The notes under the pieces: generated by a model
Databases searched by the model: none
Seen by the model: the letters and a program-made list of their open reading frames with translations, nothing else
What the model was told of the DNA's origin: nothing
Made by a program: the position numbers and the translations under genes
NCBI RefSeq assembly: GCF_002119725.1
Contig: NZ_CP021109.1
Span: 1,612,001-1,676,000 of the forward strand
Reading direction: 5' to 3'
DNA from: Bordetella genomosp. 9
Lineage (GTDB): Bacteria > Pseudomonadota > Gammaproteobacteria > Burkholderiales > Burkholderiaceae_B
DNA: 64,000 nt
Shown: positions 8,988-18,655 of the stretch, piece by piece
Position numbering within the stretch: the first letter of the stretch is position 1
How the letters are laid out: every line of letters begins with the position of its first letter

Positions 8988-10288
8988 ATCCCATGAAGGT
9001 GGGCCTGCTGGGCCTGGGCGTGGTGGGCGGCGGCACCTGGACGGTCCTGTCGCGCAACGCCGAAGAAATCGCGCGGCGGGCGGGGCGCCGTATCGAAGTG
9101 ACGCATATCGCCGTGCGCGACGCCGCCAAGGCGGCCAGCCGCGTCGGCGACGCCGTGGCGATCACGACCAACGCCTACGAGGTCGTGCGCAATCCCGATA
9201 TCGACATCGTCGTCGAACTGATCGGCGGCGACACGCTGGCGCGCGAGCTGGTGCTGGAAGCCATCGCGCAGGGCAAGCATGTGGTCACGGCCAACAAGGC
9301 GCTGCTCGCCAAGCATGGCAACGAGATTTTCGCGGCCGCGTCCGAACGCGGCGTCATGGTCGCCTTCGAAGCCGCGGTGGCGGGCGGTATTCCGATCATC
9401 AAAGCCATACGCGAAGGTTTGACCGCCAACCGCATCCAGTGGGTGGCGGGCATCATCAACGGGACGACCAATTTCATCCTGTCCGAAATGCGCAGCCGCG
9501 GGCTGCCCTTTGCCGACGTGCTGGCCGAGGCGCAGCGGCTGGGCTATGCGGAAGCCGACCCCACCTTCGACATCGAAGGCGTGGATGCGGCGCACAAGCT
9601 GACGCTGCTGGCGTCGCTGGCCTTCGGTGTGCCGGTGCAGTTCGACAAGGCCTATGTCGAAGGCATTTCGGCCCTGGCGCAGGAAGACATCGCGCATGCG
9701 GAACGGCTGGGCTATCGCATCAAGCTGCTGGGCATCACGCGCCGGCGTCCGCACGGCATCGAGTTGCGGGTGCACCCCGCGCTGGTGCCCGCCGAACGGC
9801 TGCTGGCCAACGTCGAGGGCGCGATGAACGCGGTGCTGGTGCGCGGCGACGCCGTGGGCCCCACGCTGTATTACGGGCAGGGCGCCGGCGAGGAGCCGAC
9901 GGCGTCGGCCGTGGTGGCGGACCTGGTGGACGTTACCCGCCTGCATACCGCCGATCCGGGCAACCGCGTGCCGCACCTGGCCTTCCAGCCGGACGCCATG
10001 TCCGATACGCCCATCCTGCCCATCGAGCAGGTATCCACGTCCTATTACCTGCGCCTGCGTGTGGATGACCAGCCGGGCGTGCTGGCGGACATCGCCCGCA
10101 TTCTGGCCGCACACCGGATTTCGATCGGCTCCATGATCCAGCAGCCGTCGCACATCGGCGGCGCGGATATCATTTTCCTGACGCACGAGGCGGTGGAAGG
10201 CGACGTCAACCGCGCCATCGCGCAGATCGAAGACCTGCCGTTCGTGCGTTCGCGGATGACCCGCATCCGCATGGAGCAACTGTCATGA
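8984..10288 (+). CDS. hom: Homoserine dehydrogenase
   Basis: Reduces aspartate semialdehyde to homoserine with NAD(P)H, the branch point to threonine and methionine. 434 residues: N-terminal Rossmann domain ([11 protein letters not shown]), catalytic domain with [21 protein letters not shown] and [16 protein letters not shown], and a C-terminal ACT domain from about residue 352 ([20 protein letters not shown]), the likely site of threonine feedback inhibition. It is monofunctional, not fused to aspartokinase. ATGA overlaps join it to alaC upstream and thrC downstream. Confidence 0.97.
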   Translation: MNPMKVGLLGLGVVGGGTWTVLSRNAEEIARRAGRRIEVTHIAVRDAAKAASRVGDAVAITTNAYEVVRNPDIDIVVELIGGDTLARELVLEAIAQGKHVVTANKALLAKHGNEIFAAASERGVMVAFEAAVAGGIPIIKAIREGLTANRIQWVAGIINGTTNFILSEMRSRGLPFADVLAEAQRLGYAEADPTFDIEGVDAAHKLTLLASLAFGVPVQFDKAYVEGISALAQEDIAHAERLGYRIKLLGITRRRPHGIELRVHPALVPAERLLANVEGAMNAVLVRGDAVGPTLYYGQGAGEEPTASAVVADLVDVTRLHTADPGNRVPHLAFQPDAMSDTPILPIEQVSTSYYLRLRVDDQPGVLADIARILAAHRISIGSMIQQPSHIGGADIIFLTHEAVEGDVNRAIAQIEDLPFVRSRMTRIRMEQLS

Positions 10289-11694
10289 AGTACGTTTCTA
10301 CGCGCGGTGGGATGGCGCCGCAGAGCTTTTCCGACATTTTGCTGGAGGGCCTGGCGCCGGACGGCGGACTGGCGGTGCCGGAAACGTTGCCGCGCCTGTC
10401 GGCGGAAACGCTCACGTCCTGGCGCGGGCTGCCCTATGCGGACCTGGCGTTCGAGGTGTTGCGGCTGTTTGCGGATGACATTCCCGCGGACGACTTGCGG
10501 CGGCTGACGCGGGCTGCGTATACGGAGCAGGTATTCGGCAGCGAGGATATCGTCCCGTTGCGGCCGCTGACGGGCGGCATGAGTCTGCTGGGCCTGTCCG
10601 AAGGGCCGACGCTGGCCTTCAAGGACATGGCCATGCAGTTCCTCGGCCATGTCTTCGAATACGTGCTCGCCAAGCGCGGCACGACGCTGAACATCCTGGG
10701 CGCCACGTCGGGCGATACCGGATCGGCGGCCGAGTATGCGCTGCGCGGGAAGAAGGGCGTGGCGGTGTTCATGCTGTCGCCGCATGGCCGCATGAGCCCC
10801 TTCCAGCGGGCCCAGATGTACTCGCTGCAGGACGAGAACATCCACAACATCGCCTTGCGGGGCGTGTTCGACGACTGCCAGGATATCGTCAAGGCCCTGG
10901 CCGGCGACCTCGAGTTCAAATCGGCGTGCCGGCTGGGCGCGGTGAATTCGATCAATTGGGCGCGCATCGCCGCCCAGGTCGTCTATTACATCCACGGCTG
11001 GCTGCGCGCCACGACGCGTGCGGACCAGCAGGTATCGTTTGCCGTGCCGTCGGGCAATTTTGGCAACATCCTGGCCGGCCACATCGCCCGGCGCATGGGC
11101 TTGCCGGTGCGCCGGCTTGTGCTCGCCACCAACGAAAACAACGTGCTGGAAGAATTCTTCCGCACTGGCATCTACCGGCCCCGTTCAGCGCTGCACACCT
11201 ATGCGACGTCCAGCCCGTCCATGGATATCTCGCGGGCATCCAACTTCGAGCGTTTCGTCTACGACCTGGTGGGCGCGGATGCCGCGCGCGTGGCGGATCT
11301 GTGGCGCGAGCTCGTGCAGACCGGCCAGTTCGATCTGTCCGCCATGCGGCCCGCGTTCGAGTCGCAGTATGGCTTCGTGGCAGGCGCCAGTTCCCATGCG
11401 GACCGTCTGTCCACCATCCGTTCGACCTATGACGATACGGGGGTGCTGATCGACCCGCATACCGCGGATGGCGTACGCGTGGCGCGGGACTACGTCGAAC
11501 CTGGCGTGCCGATGCTGGTTCTGGAGACCGCGCTGCCGGCGAAGTTTTCCGAGACGATCGAACAGGCGCTGGGCCGCCCGGTGCCTCCGCCGGCCGGACT
11601 GGCGGATCTGGAGTCCCTGCCGCAGCGCGTGCAGGTGATGGATTGCGACGCGGCCGCGGTACGGGATTACGTCCGGACCCACGCCGTGCTGTAA
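10285..11694 (+). CDS. thrC: Threonine synthase
   Basis: PLP enzyme converting O-phosphohomoserine to threonine, last step of the pathway begun by hom. 469 residues, the long threonine-synthase form of proteobacteria and yeast. The N-terminus MKYVSTRGG is typical; Lys113 in LAFKDMAMQFLG is the likely PLP lysine; SGDTGSAAEYA and VPSGNFGNILAG are the other family marks. Its ATG overlaps the hom stop. About 100 bp without a clear terminator separates it from the NodI-type gene. Confidence 0.97.
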   Translation: MKYVSTRGGMAPQSFSDILLEGLAPDGGLAVPETLPRLSAETLTSWRGLPYADLAFEVLRLFADDIPADDLRRLTRAAYTEQVFGSEDIVPLRPLTGGMSLLGLSEGPTLAFKDMAMQFLGHVFEYVLAKRGTTLNILGATSGDTGSAAEYALRGKKGVAVFMLSPHGRMSPFQRAQMYSLQDENIHNIALRGVFDDCQDIVKALAGDLEFKSACRLGAVNSINWARIAAQVVYYIHGWLRATTRADQQVSFAVPSGNFGNILAGHIARRMGLPVRRLVLATNENNVLEEFFRTGIYRPRSALHTYATSSPSMDISRASNFERFVYDLVGADAARVADLWRELVQTGQFDLSAMRPAFESQYGFVAGASSHADRLSTIRSTYDDTGVLIDPHTADGVRVARDYVEPGVPMLVLETALPAKFSETIEQALGRPVPPPAGLADLESLPQRVQVMDCDAAAVRDYVRTHAVL

Positions 11695-11796
11695 GGCATT
11701 CCGCCGGGGCGGCCGGCTCGTGCGGGCGTTGTATGCGCGCGCCGGCGCAACGGCACGGTCGTCGCGGCCGTGGTCGGTTCCCACTAGAATGGACCG

Positions 11797-12759
11797 ATGA
11801 CGCTCGCGCCCTCAGATACGATGTCCCGCCTCGCGCCCGATACGCCGGCCCTGCGTATCGAAGGCCTGTACAAGCGCTACAACGGCCGGCCCATCGTGCA
11901 GGGCCTGTCGTTTTTTTTGCGCCGCGGCGAATGCTATGGCTTGCTGGGACCGAACGGCGCCGGCAAGACCACCACCCTGAGGGCCTTGCTGGGCCTGACG
12001 CCCATTGACGGCGGCAGCGTGACCTTGCTGGGATACCCCGTTCCAGCCCAGGCCACCACCGCGCGCATGCGGGTCGGCGTGGTCCCGCAAATGGACAACC
12101 TGGATCCGGACTTCACCGTCGTCGAGAATCTGCTGGTGTTCGGCCGCTATTTCGGCCTGGCCGACCGGCGGATCAAGGAACGCATTCCCGGCCTGCTCGA
12201 GTTCGCGGCCCTGACCGCCAAGGCCGACGCGCGCATCGGCGAGCTTTCCGGCGGCATGAAACGCCGGCTGACCTTGGCGCGCGCCATGATCAACGACCCG
12301 GATCTCATCGTCATGGACGAACCCACGACGGGGCTCGATCCGCAAGCCCGGCATTTGATCTGGGAGCGCCTGAAAACCTTGCTGGGGCAGGGCAAGACGA
12401 TTCTGCTGACCACGCACTTCATGGATGAGGCCGAGCGCCTCTGCGACAGACTGGGCGTCATCGACCATGGCAGCATGATTGCGGAAGGCAGCCCGCGCGC
12501 CCTGATCGAGAAACATGTGGAGCCGCAGGTGGTGGAGGTCTATGGCGAGGGCCTGCACGCCTGGCTGGCGCAGCACCGGGCGGCGCTGCGGGCGCGCATC
12601 GAGGTCAGCGGCGAGACCGCCTTTTGCTACACCGGCGACGCCGAGCCTATCGTCGCGACTTTGCGCGGCGCGGCCGGCGTGCGCTCCCTGCATCGGCCGG
12701 CCAATCTGGAAGACCTTTTTCTGCGCCTCACGGGCCGGGATATGCGCGAGGACACGTGA
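11797..12759 (+). CDS. nodI: ABC exporter ATP-binding protein, NodI type
   Basis: 320-residue ATPase of an ABC-2 exporter. Walker [11 protein letters not shown] near residues 51-60, signature [14 protein letters not shown] near 150, Walker [16 protein letters not shown] and a switch His in [13 protein letters not shown] are intact. Sequence pattern and pairing with the next gene match NodI/NodJ, which export lipochitooligosaccharide in rhizobia. Homologues are common in non-nodulating betaproteobacteria, where the cargo is unknown. The ATG at 11797 has a weak ribosome site; ATG 11821 is an alternative. Confidence 0.88.
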   Translation: MTLAPSDTMSRLAPDTPALRIEGLYKRYNGRPIVQGLSFFLRRGECYGLLGPNGAGKTTTLRALLGLTPIDGGSVTLLGYPVPAQATTARMRVGVVPQMDNLDPDFTVVENLLVFGRYFGLADRRIKERIPGLLEFAALTAKADARIGELSGGMKRRLTLARAMINDPDLIVMDEPTTGLDPQARHLIWERLKTLLGQGKTILLTTHFMDEAERLCDRLGVIDHGSMIAEGSPRALIEKHVEPQVVEVYGEGLHAWLAQHRAALRARIEVSGETAFCYTGDAEPIVATLRGAAGVRSLHRPANLEDLFLRLTGRDMREDT

Positions 12760-12788
12760 TATCGGGCACGCCTCCCGGGGAGATCGTC

Positions 12789-13610
12789 ATGCATTCATCC
12801 GTCCAGGACCAGCCGCCATCCTCCGCCGCGCAGCCGATGTGGCGCTGGCCCGCCCTGACGCGCGGCAGCATCGCCGTCATCCGCCGCAATTTCCTGGTGT
12901 GGCGCAAGACCGCGCTGACCACCATCCTGGGGGATGTGCTCGACCCCATGGTGGCGCTGCTGGCGCTGGGCTATGGCCTGGGCGGGATGCTGCCGGGCAT
13001 GGAAGGCGTGCCGTATGTGACTTACCTTTCCGCCGGCTCCATCTGCGTGGGGGCGCTGTACGGCGCCACCTTCGAGGCGACGTACAACGCGTTTTCACGC
13101 CTGCAGATCCAGCGCACCTGGGACGCCATATTGAATACGCCTCTCAGCCTGGACGACGTGGTCTGGGCGGAGATCCTATGGGCCACCGCCAAAGCGCTGA
13201 AAAGCGGCATCGCGATACTGCTCGTCGTGCTTGCGCTCGATATTTCCCGGGCGCCCACGCTTGCCTGGCTGCCTCTGGTCCTGGTGCCGATGGGCGTGGT
13301 GTTCGCGGCCATGGCCATGGTGGTCAGCGCGCTGGCGCGCGGCTACGACTTCTTCATGTATTACTTCACGCTCGGGGTCACGCCGATGGTGTTTCTGTCC
13401 GGCGTGTTCTTCCCCGTATCGCAGCTGCCCGCGCCTCTGGTCGCGGTGATGCAGTGGCTGCCGCTGGCGCCGGCTGTGGACATCGTCAGGCCTTTGGTGC
13501 TGGGCCAGACGCCCCCGGCATTGTGGGGCGATGTTCTTCAGCTGCTGGCGACCGCCGCGCTGGCCGTTTGGGCGGCCGCGGTGTTGATGCGGCGCCGTTT
13601 GCTGCGATAG
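12789..13610 (+). CDS. nodJ: ABC-2 exporter permease, NodJ type
   Basis: 273-residue membrane protein with six predicted hydrophobic segments, partner of the preceding ATPase. Marks are RRNFLVWRKTALTTILGDVLDPMVALLALGYG and, near the end, MVFLSGVFFPVSQLPAPL, typical of the ABC-2/NodJ family. The ATG at 12789 is preferred because GGGGAG stands about 6 bp upstream; a GTG at 12756 overlapping the nodI stop is possible. No nod, capsule or O-antigen genes are adjacent, so the exported molecule cannot be inferred. Confidence 0.87.
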   Translation: MHSSVQDQPPSSAAQPMWRWPALTRGSIAVIRRNFLVWRKTALTTILGDVLDPMVALLALGYGLGGMLPGMEGVPYVTYLSAGSICVGALYGATFEATYNAFSRLQIQRTWDAILNTPLSLDDVVWAEILWATAKALKSGIAILLVVLALDISRAPTLAWLPLVLVPMGVVFAAMAMVVSALARGYDFFMYYFTLGVTPMVFLSGVFFPVSQLPAPLVAVMQWLPLAPAVDIVRPLVLGQTPPALWGDVLQLLATAALAVWAAAVLMRRRLLR

Positions 13611-13721
13611 TTCTTTGCGATAATCCTGCCCGGCTCCCGCCCGCCGCACGTGGCGCGCACGTCGCGTCGCGCGTTGTCGCGGCGCACGCCGGCCGTTTCT
13701 CCTATCGACGATCCCATTCCT

Positions 13722-14108
13722 ATGCTGCCGATACTCTCACCCGCGAATTTCATCGCCATCGGCGCCGGCGCGGCGCTGGGGGCATGGCTGCGCTGGCTTT
13801 TGGGGTTGTTCCTGAACGCCGGCGGCTGGCCGTGGGGCACCTTCGCGGCCAATCTGCTTGGCGGCTATGCAATCGGCGTGCTGATGGCGCTGGTCTCCGC
13901 CCATCCCGACTGGCCGGCCTGGGTGCGGCTCGCGTGCATTACCGGATTTCTTGGGGGCTTGACGACGTTTTCCACTTTCTCGGCTGAAACCGTTGCGTTC
14001 GTCGAGGAAGGCGCGCTCGGCATGGCGCTGGCGTATGCGGCAGCAAGCCTGGCCGGTTCGCTCGCGCTGACGGCCGCGGGCCTTTATACGGTACGCGGCC
14101 TGCTGTAG
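13722..14108 (+). CDS. crcB: Fluoride channel CrcB/Fluc
   Basis: 128-residue membrane protein that exports fluoride as a dual-topology dimer. Four hydrophobic segments are visible, with the family marks GAALGAWLRWLLG, GTFAANLLGGYAIG and GFLGGLTTFSTFSAE (the TTFSTF phenylalanine/threonine track). The start at 13722 (MLPILSPANF) gives the normal length; the upstream in-frame extension to 13650 is Arg-rich and unlikely. No crcB riboswitch was recognised in the 110 bp upstream. It is convergent with hpnE. Confidence 0.93.
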   Translation: MLPILSPANFIAIGAGAALGAWLRWLLGLFLNAGGWPWGTFAANLLGGYAIGVLMALVSAHPDWPAWVRLACITGFLGGLTTFSTFSAETVAFVEEGALGMALAYAAASLAGSLALTAAGLYTVRGLL

Positions 14109-14144
14109 GCCCGCGCGCTGTTTCCGGCGCGAGACGAAACGACG

Positions 14145-15464
14145 TCAGGCGCCGGGCGCTTTTTCGAGAATCGCCGCGGCCGCGCGCAAGCCGCTGCGTA
14201 CCGCGCCTTCCAGCACGCCGGGATAGCCGGTATCTGTCCAATCTCCCGCCAGGGCGAGCGCCCGCCATGCCGTCGCCTGCGGGGGCCGCCACAGGCCCGG
14301 CAGCGCCATGAAAGCCGCCCGCTTGTCGACCAGCAATGTGGCGCGCACGACCGCTGGCATGGGGGGTAGCCCGCCCTGCAGGGCTTGCTCCCGCAGCTGC
14401 TCCACGATCGCCGCGATGGCGGCATCGCGCCCGCGCGCGGCCAGCGCCGTGGCGGCGCTGACCACCACGGACAGTTCCGCCGGGCGGCCGACGCGCCCCG
14501 CCAGGGCGGCGCGATCGAAGACCCATTGGCCGTCATGTCCGCGCGCCGGCGATTCTGCCAGCATCATCATCGGTTCAGGCAGCGCCCACGGCGCCGCCAG
14601 TTGCAGCGTGAGGGTGGCGATGGGCCCATGGGCCATCGTTCCCAGCCCGGCCGCCAGGTCGCCCGCGGCGCCGCGCCGCAACAGGCGGGCGGCGGCCGCC
14701 GGCGGAACCGCGATGACGGCGGCGTCGTAGCGTTCCCCATCGACGGCCACGCCGGCCCCGCCGGGATCGACGCGCCTGATGGCATGGCCGTAGCGCATGC
14801 GGCAGCGGCGGGCTGCTTCGTCGGGCCACAGCGCCGACATATCGACCCGGGGCAGCAGGATGTCCGTGGCGTTTCCGGGGCCGCCCAGGCTGTCCCGCAG
14901 TACGTTCGCATAGAGCTGCGCGCACGCCTGTGCAATGGGGGTGTTCAACGCCGCCAGGCACAACGGTTCCCAGAGCCAGCGTACCGGCCCGGGCGGCTGC
15001 CTGTGCCGCTGCAGCAGATCCGCCACGGTTTCGCCGCGCGCGGTTCGCCAGTTCGACGCGCGCAACGAACGCATCATGCGGACGCATGCGAGCCTGTCCC
15101 GCCAGCCCAATCCGCGCGCCCCGAGCAGCGCCACCGCCGTGTGCCAGGGCGCGGGCAGGCGCGGCGCCGACAGCCGGAAGCGGTTGTTCAGAGCCGCCAG
15201 GCGCAGCGGCTGGCGCAGGAGCAGCGCGCCGGGATCGCGTCCCAGCCGCCGCATCAGCGCCAGGGTTTCGGTATAGGCGCCCAGCAGAATATGCTGGCCG
15301 TTGTCCAGCGCCATGGCGAAATCGTCTTTCGTGCCCGGCACGCGGCGGGCCCGGCCGCCCGGCGTATGGCCGGCTTCGTAGACGGTCACGTCGCAGCCGG
15401 CCTCGCGCAGCGCCGTCGCCGCGGCCAGCCCCGCCCAGCCCGCACCGACGACCGCGGTTTTCAC
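14145..15464 (-). CDS. hpnE: Hydroxysqualene dehydroxylase HpnE
   Basis: FAD-dependent amine-oxidase-fold enzyme of 439 residues that converts hydroxysqualene to squalene, last of the HpnC-HpnD-HpnE route. The N-terminal dinucleotide motif VVGAGWAGLAAATALREAG, then NGQHILLGAY and a C-terminal FAD motif LALAGDWTDTGYPGVLEGAVRSG, are clear. The GTG start at 15464 overlaps the hpnD TGA (GTGA), so the three hpn genes form one operon. The same frame stays open further upstream, but that stretch is antisense-like and overlaps hpnD. Confidence 0.93.
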   Translation of the reverse strand: MKTAVVGAGWAGLAAATALREAGCDVTVYEAGHTPGGRARRVPGTKDDFAMALDNGQHILLGAYTETLALMRRLGRDPGALLLRQPLRLAALNNRFRLSAPRLPAPWHTAVALLGARGLGWRDRLACVRMMRSLRASNWRTARGETVADLLQRHRQPPGPVRWLWEPLCLAALNTPIAQACAQLYANVLRDSLGGPGNATDILLPRVDMSALWPDEAARRCRMRYGHAIRRVDPGGAGVAVDGERYDAAVIAVPPAAAARLLRRGAAGDLAAGLGTMAHGPIATLTLQLAAPWALPEPMMMLAESPARGHDGQWVFDRAALAGRVGRPAELSVVVSAATALAARGRDAAIAAIVEQLREQALQGGLPPMPAVVRATLLVDKRAAFMALPGLWRPPQATAWRALALAGDWTDTGYPGVLEGAVRSGLRAAAAILEKAPGA

Positions 15465-16324
15465 CGCGACAACCGCCGCACCACGTTCCGTCCGCCGCCT
15501 ACCCAGGTCTTCCAGGCCAGCCACAACTTGCGCAGGGGCGTCAGCGAGATGCGCTGATGCAGAACCTGCCAGTTGTCGCGTTCGATTTCGTCCAGCAGCG
15601 CGTGGTAGATCGCCGCCATCATCAACCCCGGCCGTTGCGCGCGGCGGTCGGCTTCCGGCAGCGCCTGCATGGCTTCTTTGTATAGGCCGCGCGCGCGATC
15701 GGCCTGGAAGGCCATCAGCTCGCTGAAGGCCGGCGAATACTTCCCGTTCAGGATGTCTGCGGCCTTTACGCCGAACTGCTGCAGGTCGTTCACCGGCAGA
15801 TAGATGCGGCCGCGCCGCGCGTCGTCGCCCACGTCCCGGATAATGTTCGTCATCTGGAAGGCGAGCCCCAGCCGCTCCGCATAGACCAGCGTCGAGGGAT
15901 CGGTATAGCCGAATATGGCCGCCGACATTTCTCCGATCACGCCAGCCACGTGCCAGCAGTACTTGCGCAGCCCCGGCCAGTCCAGGTAGCGCGTCTGGTC
16001 CAGGTCCATTTCCATCCCATCGATGACGGCAAGCATACGGTCGCGCGCAATCCCATAGGGCTGCAGATGGGGCGCCAGCGCACGCGTCACGGGGTGCTCG
16101 GGCGCGCCGCCGTACATCCGGTCGATTTCGGTACGCCACCACGCCAGCTTGATCCGCGCCACGGAGACATCGCTGACCTCATCGACCACATCGTCCACTT
16201 CACGCCCGAAGGCATACAGCGCCGTAATCGCGCGCCGCCGCTCGGGCGGCAGGAACAGAAACGCGTAGTAGAAACTGGACCCGCTCTTGGCGGCCTTTTC
16301 CTGGCAGTATTCGTCGGGATTCAT
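15461..16324 (-). CDS. hpnD: Presqualene diphosphate synthase HpnD
   Basis: Condenses two farnesyl diphosphates to presqualene diphosphate. 287 residues of the squalene/phytoene synthase fold. Both Asp-rich Mg-binding motifs are intact: DDVVDE near residue 44 and NIIRDVGDDARRGRIYLP in the middle. It sits between hpnC (4-bp gap) and hpnE (overlap). Assignment as HpnD rather than HpnC rests on order and on family-like features (YYAFLFLPPERRRAITALYAFGREVDD). Confidence 0.94.
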   Translation of the reverse strand: MNPDEYCQEKAAKSGSSFYYAFLFLPPERRRAITALYAFGREVDDVVDEVSDVSVARIKLAWWRTEIDRMYGGAPEHPVTRALAPHLQPYGIARDRMLAVIDGMEMDLDQTRYLDWPGLRKYCWHVAGVIGEMSAAIFGYTDPSTLVYAERLGLAFQMTNIIRDVGDDARRGRIYLPVNDLQQFGVKAADILNGKYSPAFSELMAFQADRARGLYKEAMQALPEADRRAQRPGLMMAAIYHALLDEIERDNWQVLHQRISLTPLRKLWLAWKTWVGGGRNVVRRLSR

Positions 16325-16328
16325 CTAA

Positions 16329-17165
16329 TCATCCATGGCGCAGCGCTTTCCAGATCATCAGCGCCCAGTCCTTGGGGCCCAATTCCGGACGGTTCATGAA
16401 CACGTCGAAGCGCGCGCCCTCTATGCGTTCCAGTATACGGAGGCCGCCCTGGACGACCAATCGCAGTTCCAAGCCGATGCGGCCGGGAAGGCGCCGGGCC
16501 AACGGCGCGCCGGAGTGTAACAGCGCCCGAGCATGTGCGACCAACTCGCGCATCAGGCCTTCCCATTCCGGCGTCAGCCGGCATGCCGCAATATCTTCTT
16601 CCGTGACCCCGTGCCGAAGCAGGGTGTCTTGCGGCAGATACACCCGCTGTTTGCGCCAATCGATGCGGACGTCCTGCCAGAAATTCGTCAGTTGCAGGCC
16701 GGTGCAGATGGCATCGGCGTCGCGCACATTACCCGGCGTTGCCGCGCCGTACAGATGGAGCATCAGCCGGCCCACCGGGTTGGCCGAACGCGCGCAGTAA
16801 TCGAGCAGGGCGCTCATGTCGGCGTAGCGTTTCACGGTCACGTCCTGTTCGAAGGCGGACAGCAGGTCGTAGAACGGCGTGATCGGCAATTGGTGGCGCG
16901 CGATGGTATCGGCCAGCGGGTCGAAGACGCGCGCAAGTTGCGGGTCGGCGATGGGCCTCGCGCCGGGCTTGCCCTGCGCGATCCGGTGCAGCTCGGCGCG
17001 ATACGCCGCAAGGGCGGCCAGCCGTTGTGCGTCATCGGCGGCGCCTTCATCGGCGATGTCGTCGGCGCTGCGGGCGAAACGGTAGATGTCCGCCACGGCG
17101 CGGCGCAGCCGGCGCGGCAGCAGGACGGAGGCAACAGGGAAATTCTCGTAGTGGTCGACAGCCAT
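16329..17165 (-). CDS. hpnC: Hydroxysqualene synthase HpnC
   Basis: 278-residue squalene-synthase-fold enzyme that turns presqualene diphosphate into hydroxysqualene. First Asp motif ARSADDIADEG near residues 32-42; second motif is the HpnC-like LTNFWQDVRIDWRKQRVYLP with fewer Asp than in HpnD. It is first in the hpnC-hpnD-hpnE operon and divergent from alr across 187 bp. Squalene-hopene cyclase and other hopanoid genes are not in the window, so the end product cannot be shown here. Confidence 0.93.
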   Translation of the reverse strand: MAVDHYENFPVASVLLPRRLRRAVADIYRFARSADDIADEGAADDAQRLAALAAYRAELHRIAQGKPGARPIADPQLARVFDPLADTIARHQLPITPFYDLLSAFEQDVTVKRYADMSALLDYCARSANPVGRLMLHLYGAATPGNVRDADAICTGLQLTNFWQDVRIDWRKQRVYLPQDTLLRHGVTEEDIAACRLTPEWEGLMRELVAHARALLHSGAPLARRLPGRIGLELRLVVQGGLRILERIEGARFDVFMNRPELGPKDWALMIWKALRHG

Positions 17166-17352
17166 GTGGGGAGGCGCCGCGCCGGCGCGCCGATTCGAAG
17201 AAGGGGCGGCGGCGCGGCCGTACGTCAGGCGTGGATGGGCCGCCTTGTTCCAGGCGTTGATCGGCCGCTTATTTTAGAGGCCCCCGCCACGGCGTCCGCG
17301 CCGTTCGCGGCAGGGCAATCGGGTAGACTTGGCATGCCTAAGGATTGCCGCA

Positions 17353-18495
17353 ATGCCACGCCCGATTTCCGTCACCATTTCCGTCTCCGCCCTGGCTCAC
17401 AATCTTGCCGTCGTGCAGCGGCATCTGGAACAGGCCGCAGCCGCTGCGCGGGGCCGCGGCGATGCCTGCAAGACTCCCTCCATCTGGGCCGTCATCAAGG
17501 CCCATGGCTACGGGCATGGCACGGCCCAGGCGGCGCGCGGGTTCGCCAACGCAAACGGCCTTGCCATGCTCGACCTGGCCGAAGCCGTCGAGTGCCGGGA
17601 AGCGGGGTGGACGAAACCCATTCTGCTGCTGGAAGGCTTCTTCGAACCTGCCGATCTGGAAATCCTCGACCGCTATCGCCTGACGTCGGTGGTTCACACG
17701 CGCGAACAGCTAGACATGCTGGCCGGCTATCGGCCTTCGCGCCCGCTGAACGTTTTCGTCAAACTGAACAGCGGCATGAACCGGCTCGGCTTCGCGCCGC
17801 AGGCCTATCGCGACGCTTTCGCCCGCGCGCAGGCGCTGCGCGAACAAGGCGTCCTGGGAGCCGTCGGGCGCATGACGCATTTCGCCAATGCCGACGCGCC
17901 CGAGGGCGTGGCGAGCCAGCTGGAAGTCTTCCAACGCACGGCCGGGGATCTGCCCGGCCCGGTCAGCCTGTCGAATTCCGCGGCCACGCTGCGCTATCCC
18001 GAAATCGCGCTCGCGCGGCCGGATGGCGAAAGCTGGGTGCGTCCGGGCATCTGCCTGTACGGCGCCTCGCCTTTCTTCGATACAGACGCCGCCACCTTCG
18101 GCTTGCGACCCGCCATGTCGCTGCGTTCGCAGATCATCGCGGTCCAACACCTGCAACCGGGCGACGCCGTCGGCTACGGCAGCCTGTTCACCGCGGACCG
18201 CCCCTTGCGCACTGGCGTGGTGGCGTGCGGCTATGCGGACGGCTATCCGCGGCATGCGGGAACCGGCACGCCCATCGTCGTGGCTGGCGTGCGCACGCGC
18301 GTCCTTGGGCGGGTCTCCATGGACATGCTGTGTGTGGACCTGACGCCCGTGCCGGACGCTGGAATCGGCGCGCCGGTGTCGCTCTGGGGCGCTGACGGAC
18401 CTTCGGTCGACGAGGTCGCCCAGGCCGCCGGAACCATTGGCTACGAACTTCTTTGCGCGCTCGCGGCGCGTGTGCCGGTCCGCAGCGTCGCCTGA
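17353..18495 (+). CDS. alr: Alanine racemase
   Basis: PLP enzyme interconverting L- and D-alanine for peptidoglycan. 380 residues. PLP lysine is Lys49 in [11 protein letters not shown] (usually AVVKANAYGHG; His replaces Asn). Other marks are [26 protein letters not shown] and the second catalytic region [10 protein letters not shown], with [10 protein letters not shown] near the end. The ATG at 17353 (MPRPISV) is chosen over 17329, which adds a non-conserved tail. It may be the biosynthetic enzyme; a catabolic dadX copy would normally sit with dadA. Confidence 0.95.
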   Translation: MPRPISVTISVSALAHNLAVVQRHLEQAAAAARGRGDACKTPSIWAVIKAHGYGHGTAQAARGFANANGLAMLDLAEAVECREAGWTKPILLLEGFFEPADLEILDRYRLTSVVHTREQLDMLAGYRPSRPLNVFVKLNSGMNRLGFAPQAYRDAFARAQALREQGVLGAVGRMTHFANADAPEGVASQLEVFQRTAGDLPGPVSLSNSAATLRYPEIALARPDGESWVRPGICLYGASPFFDTDAATFGLRPAMSLRSQIIAVQHLQPGDAVGYGSLFTADRPLRTGVVACGYADGYPRHAGTGTPIVVAGVRTRVLGRVSMDMLCVDLTPVPDAGIGAPVSLWGADGPSVDEVAQAAGTIGYELLCALAARVPVRSVA

Positions 18496-18655
18496 TCTCC
18501 GCCATGGCGTCGTCGCATCGCGCCGGCGCGGCCGCAGCGGCCGATCCGGGCGGCGCGACGGCGGGTTGCCTGGCCGCGCACGAAACCCGAGACAGACGGT
18601 CCGGATGGTGGTCTACTTGGCGCTTTGCGGTAAGCAGTCTGAAGGCGAGGTAACC

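Noticed and set aside
13611..13721. Fluoride riboswitch before crcB
   Set aside because: No convincing fluoride-aptamer core was found; the region is short and GC-rich.
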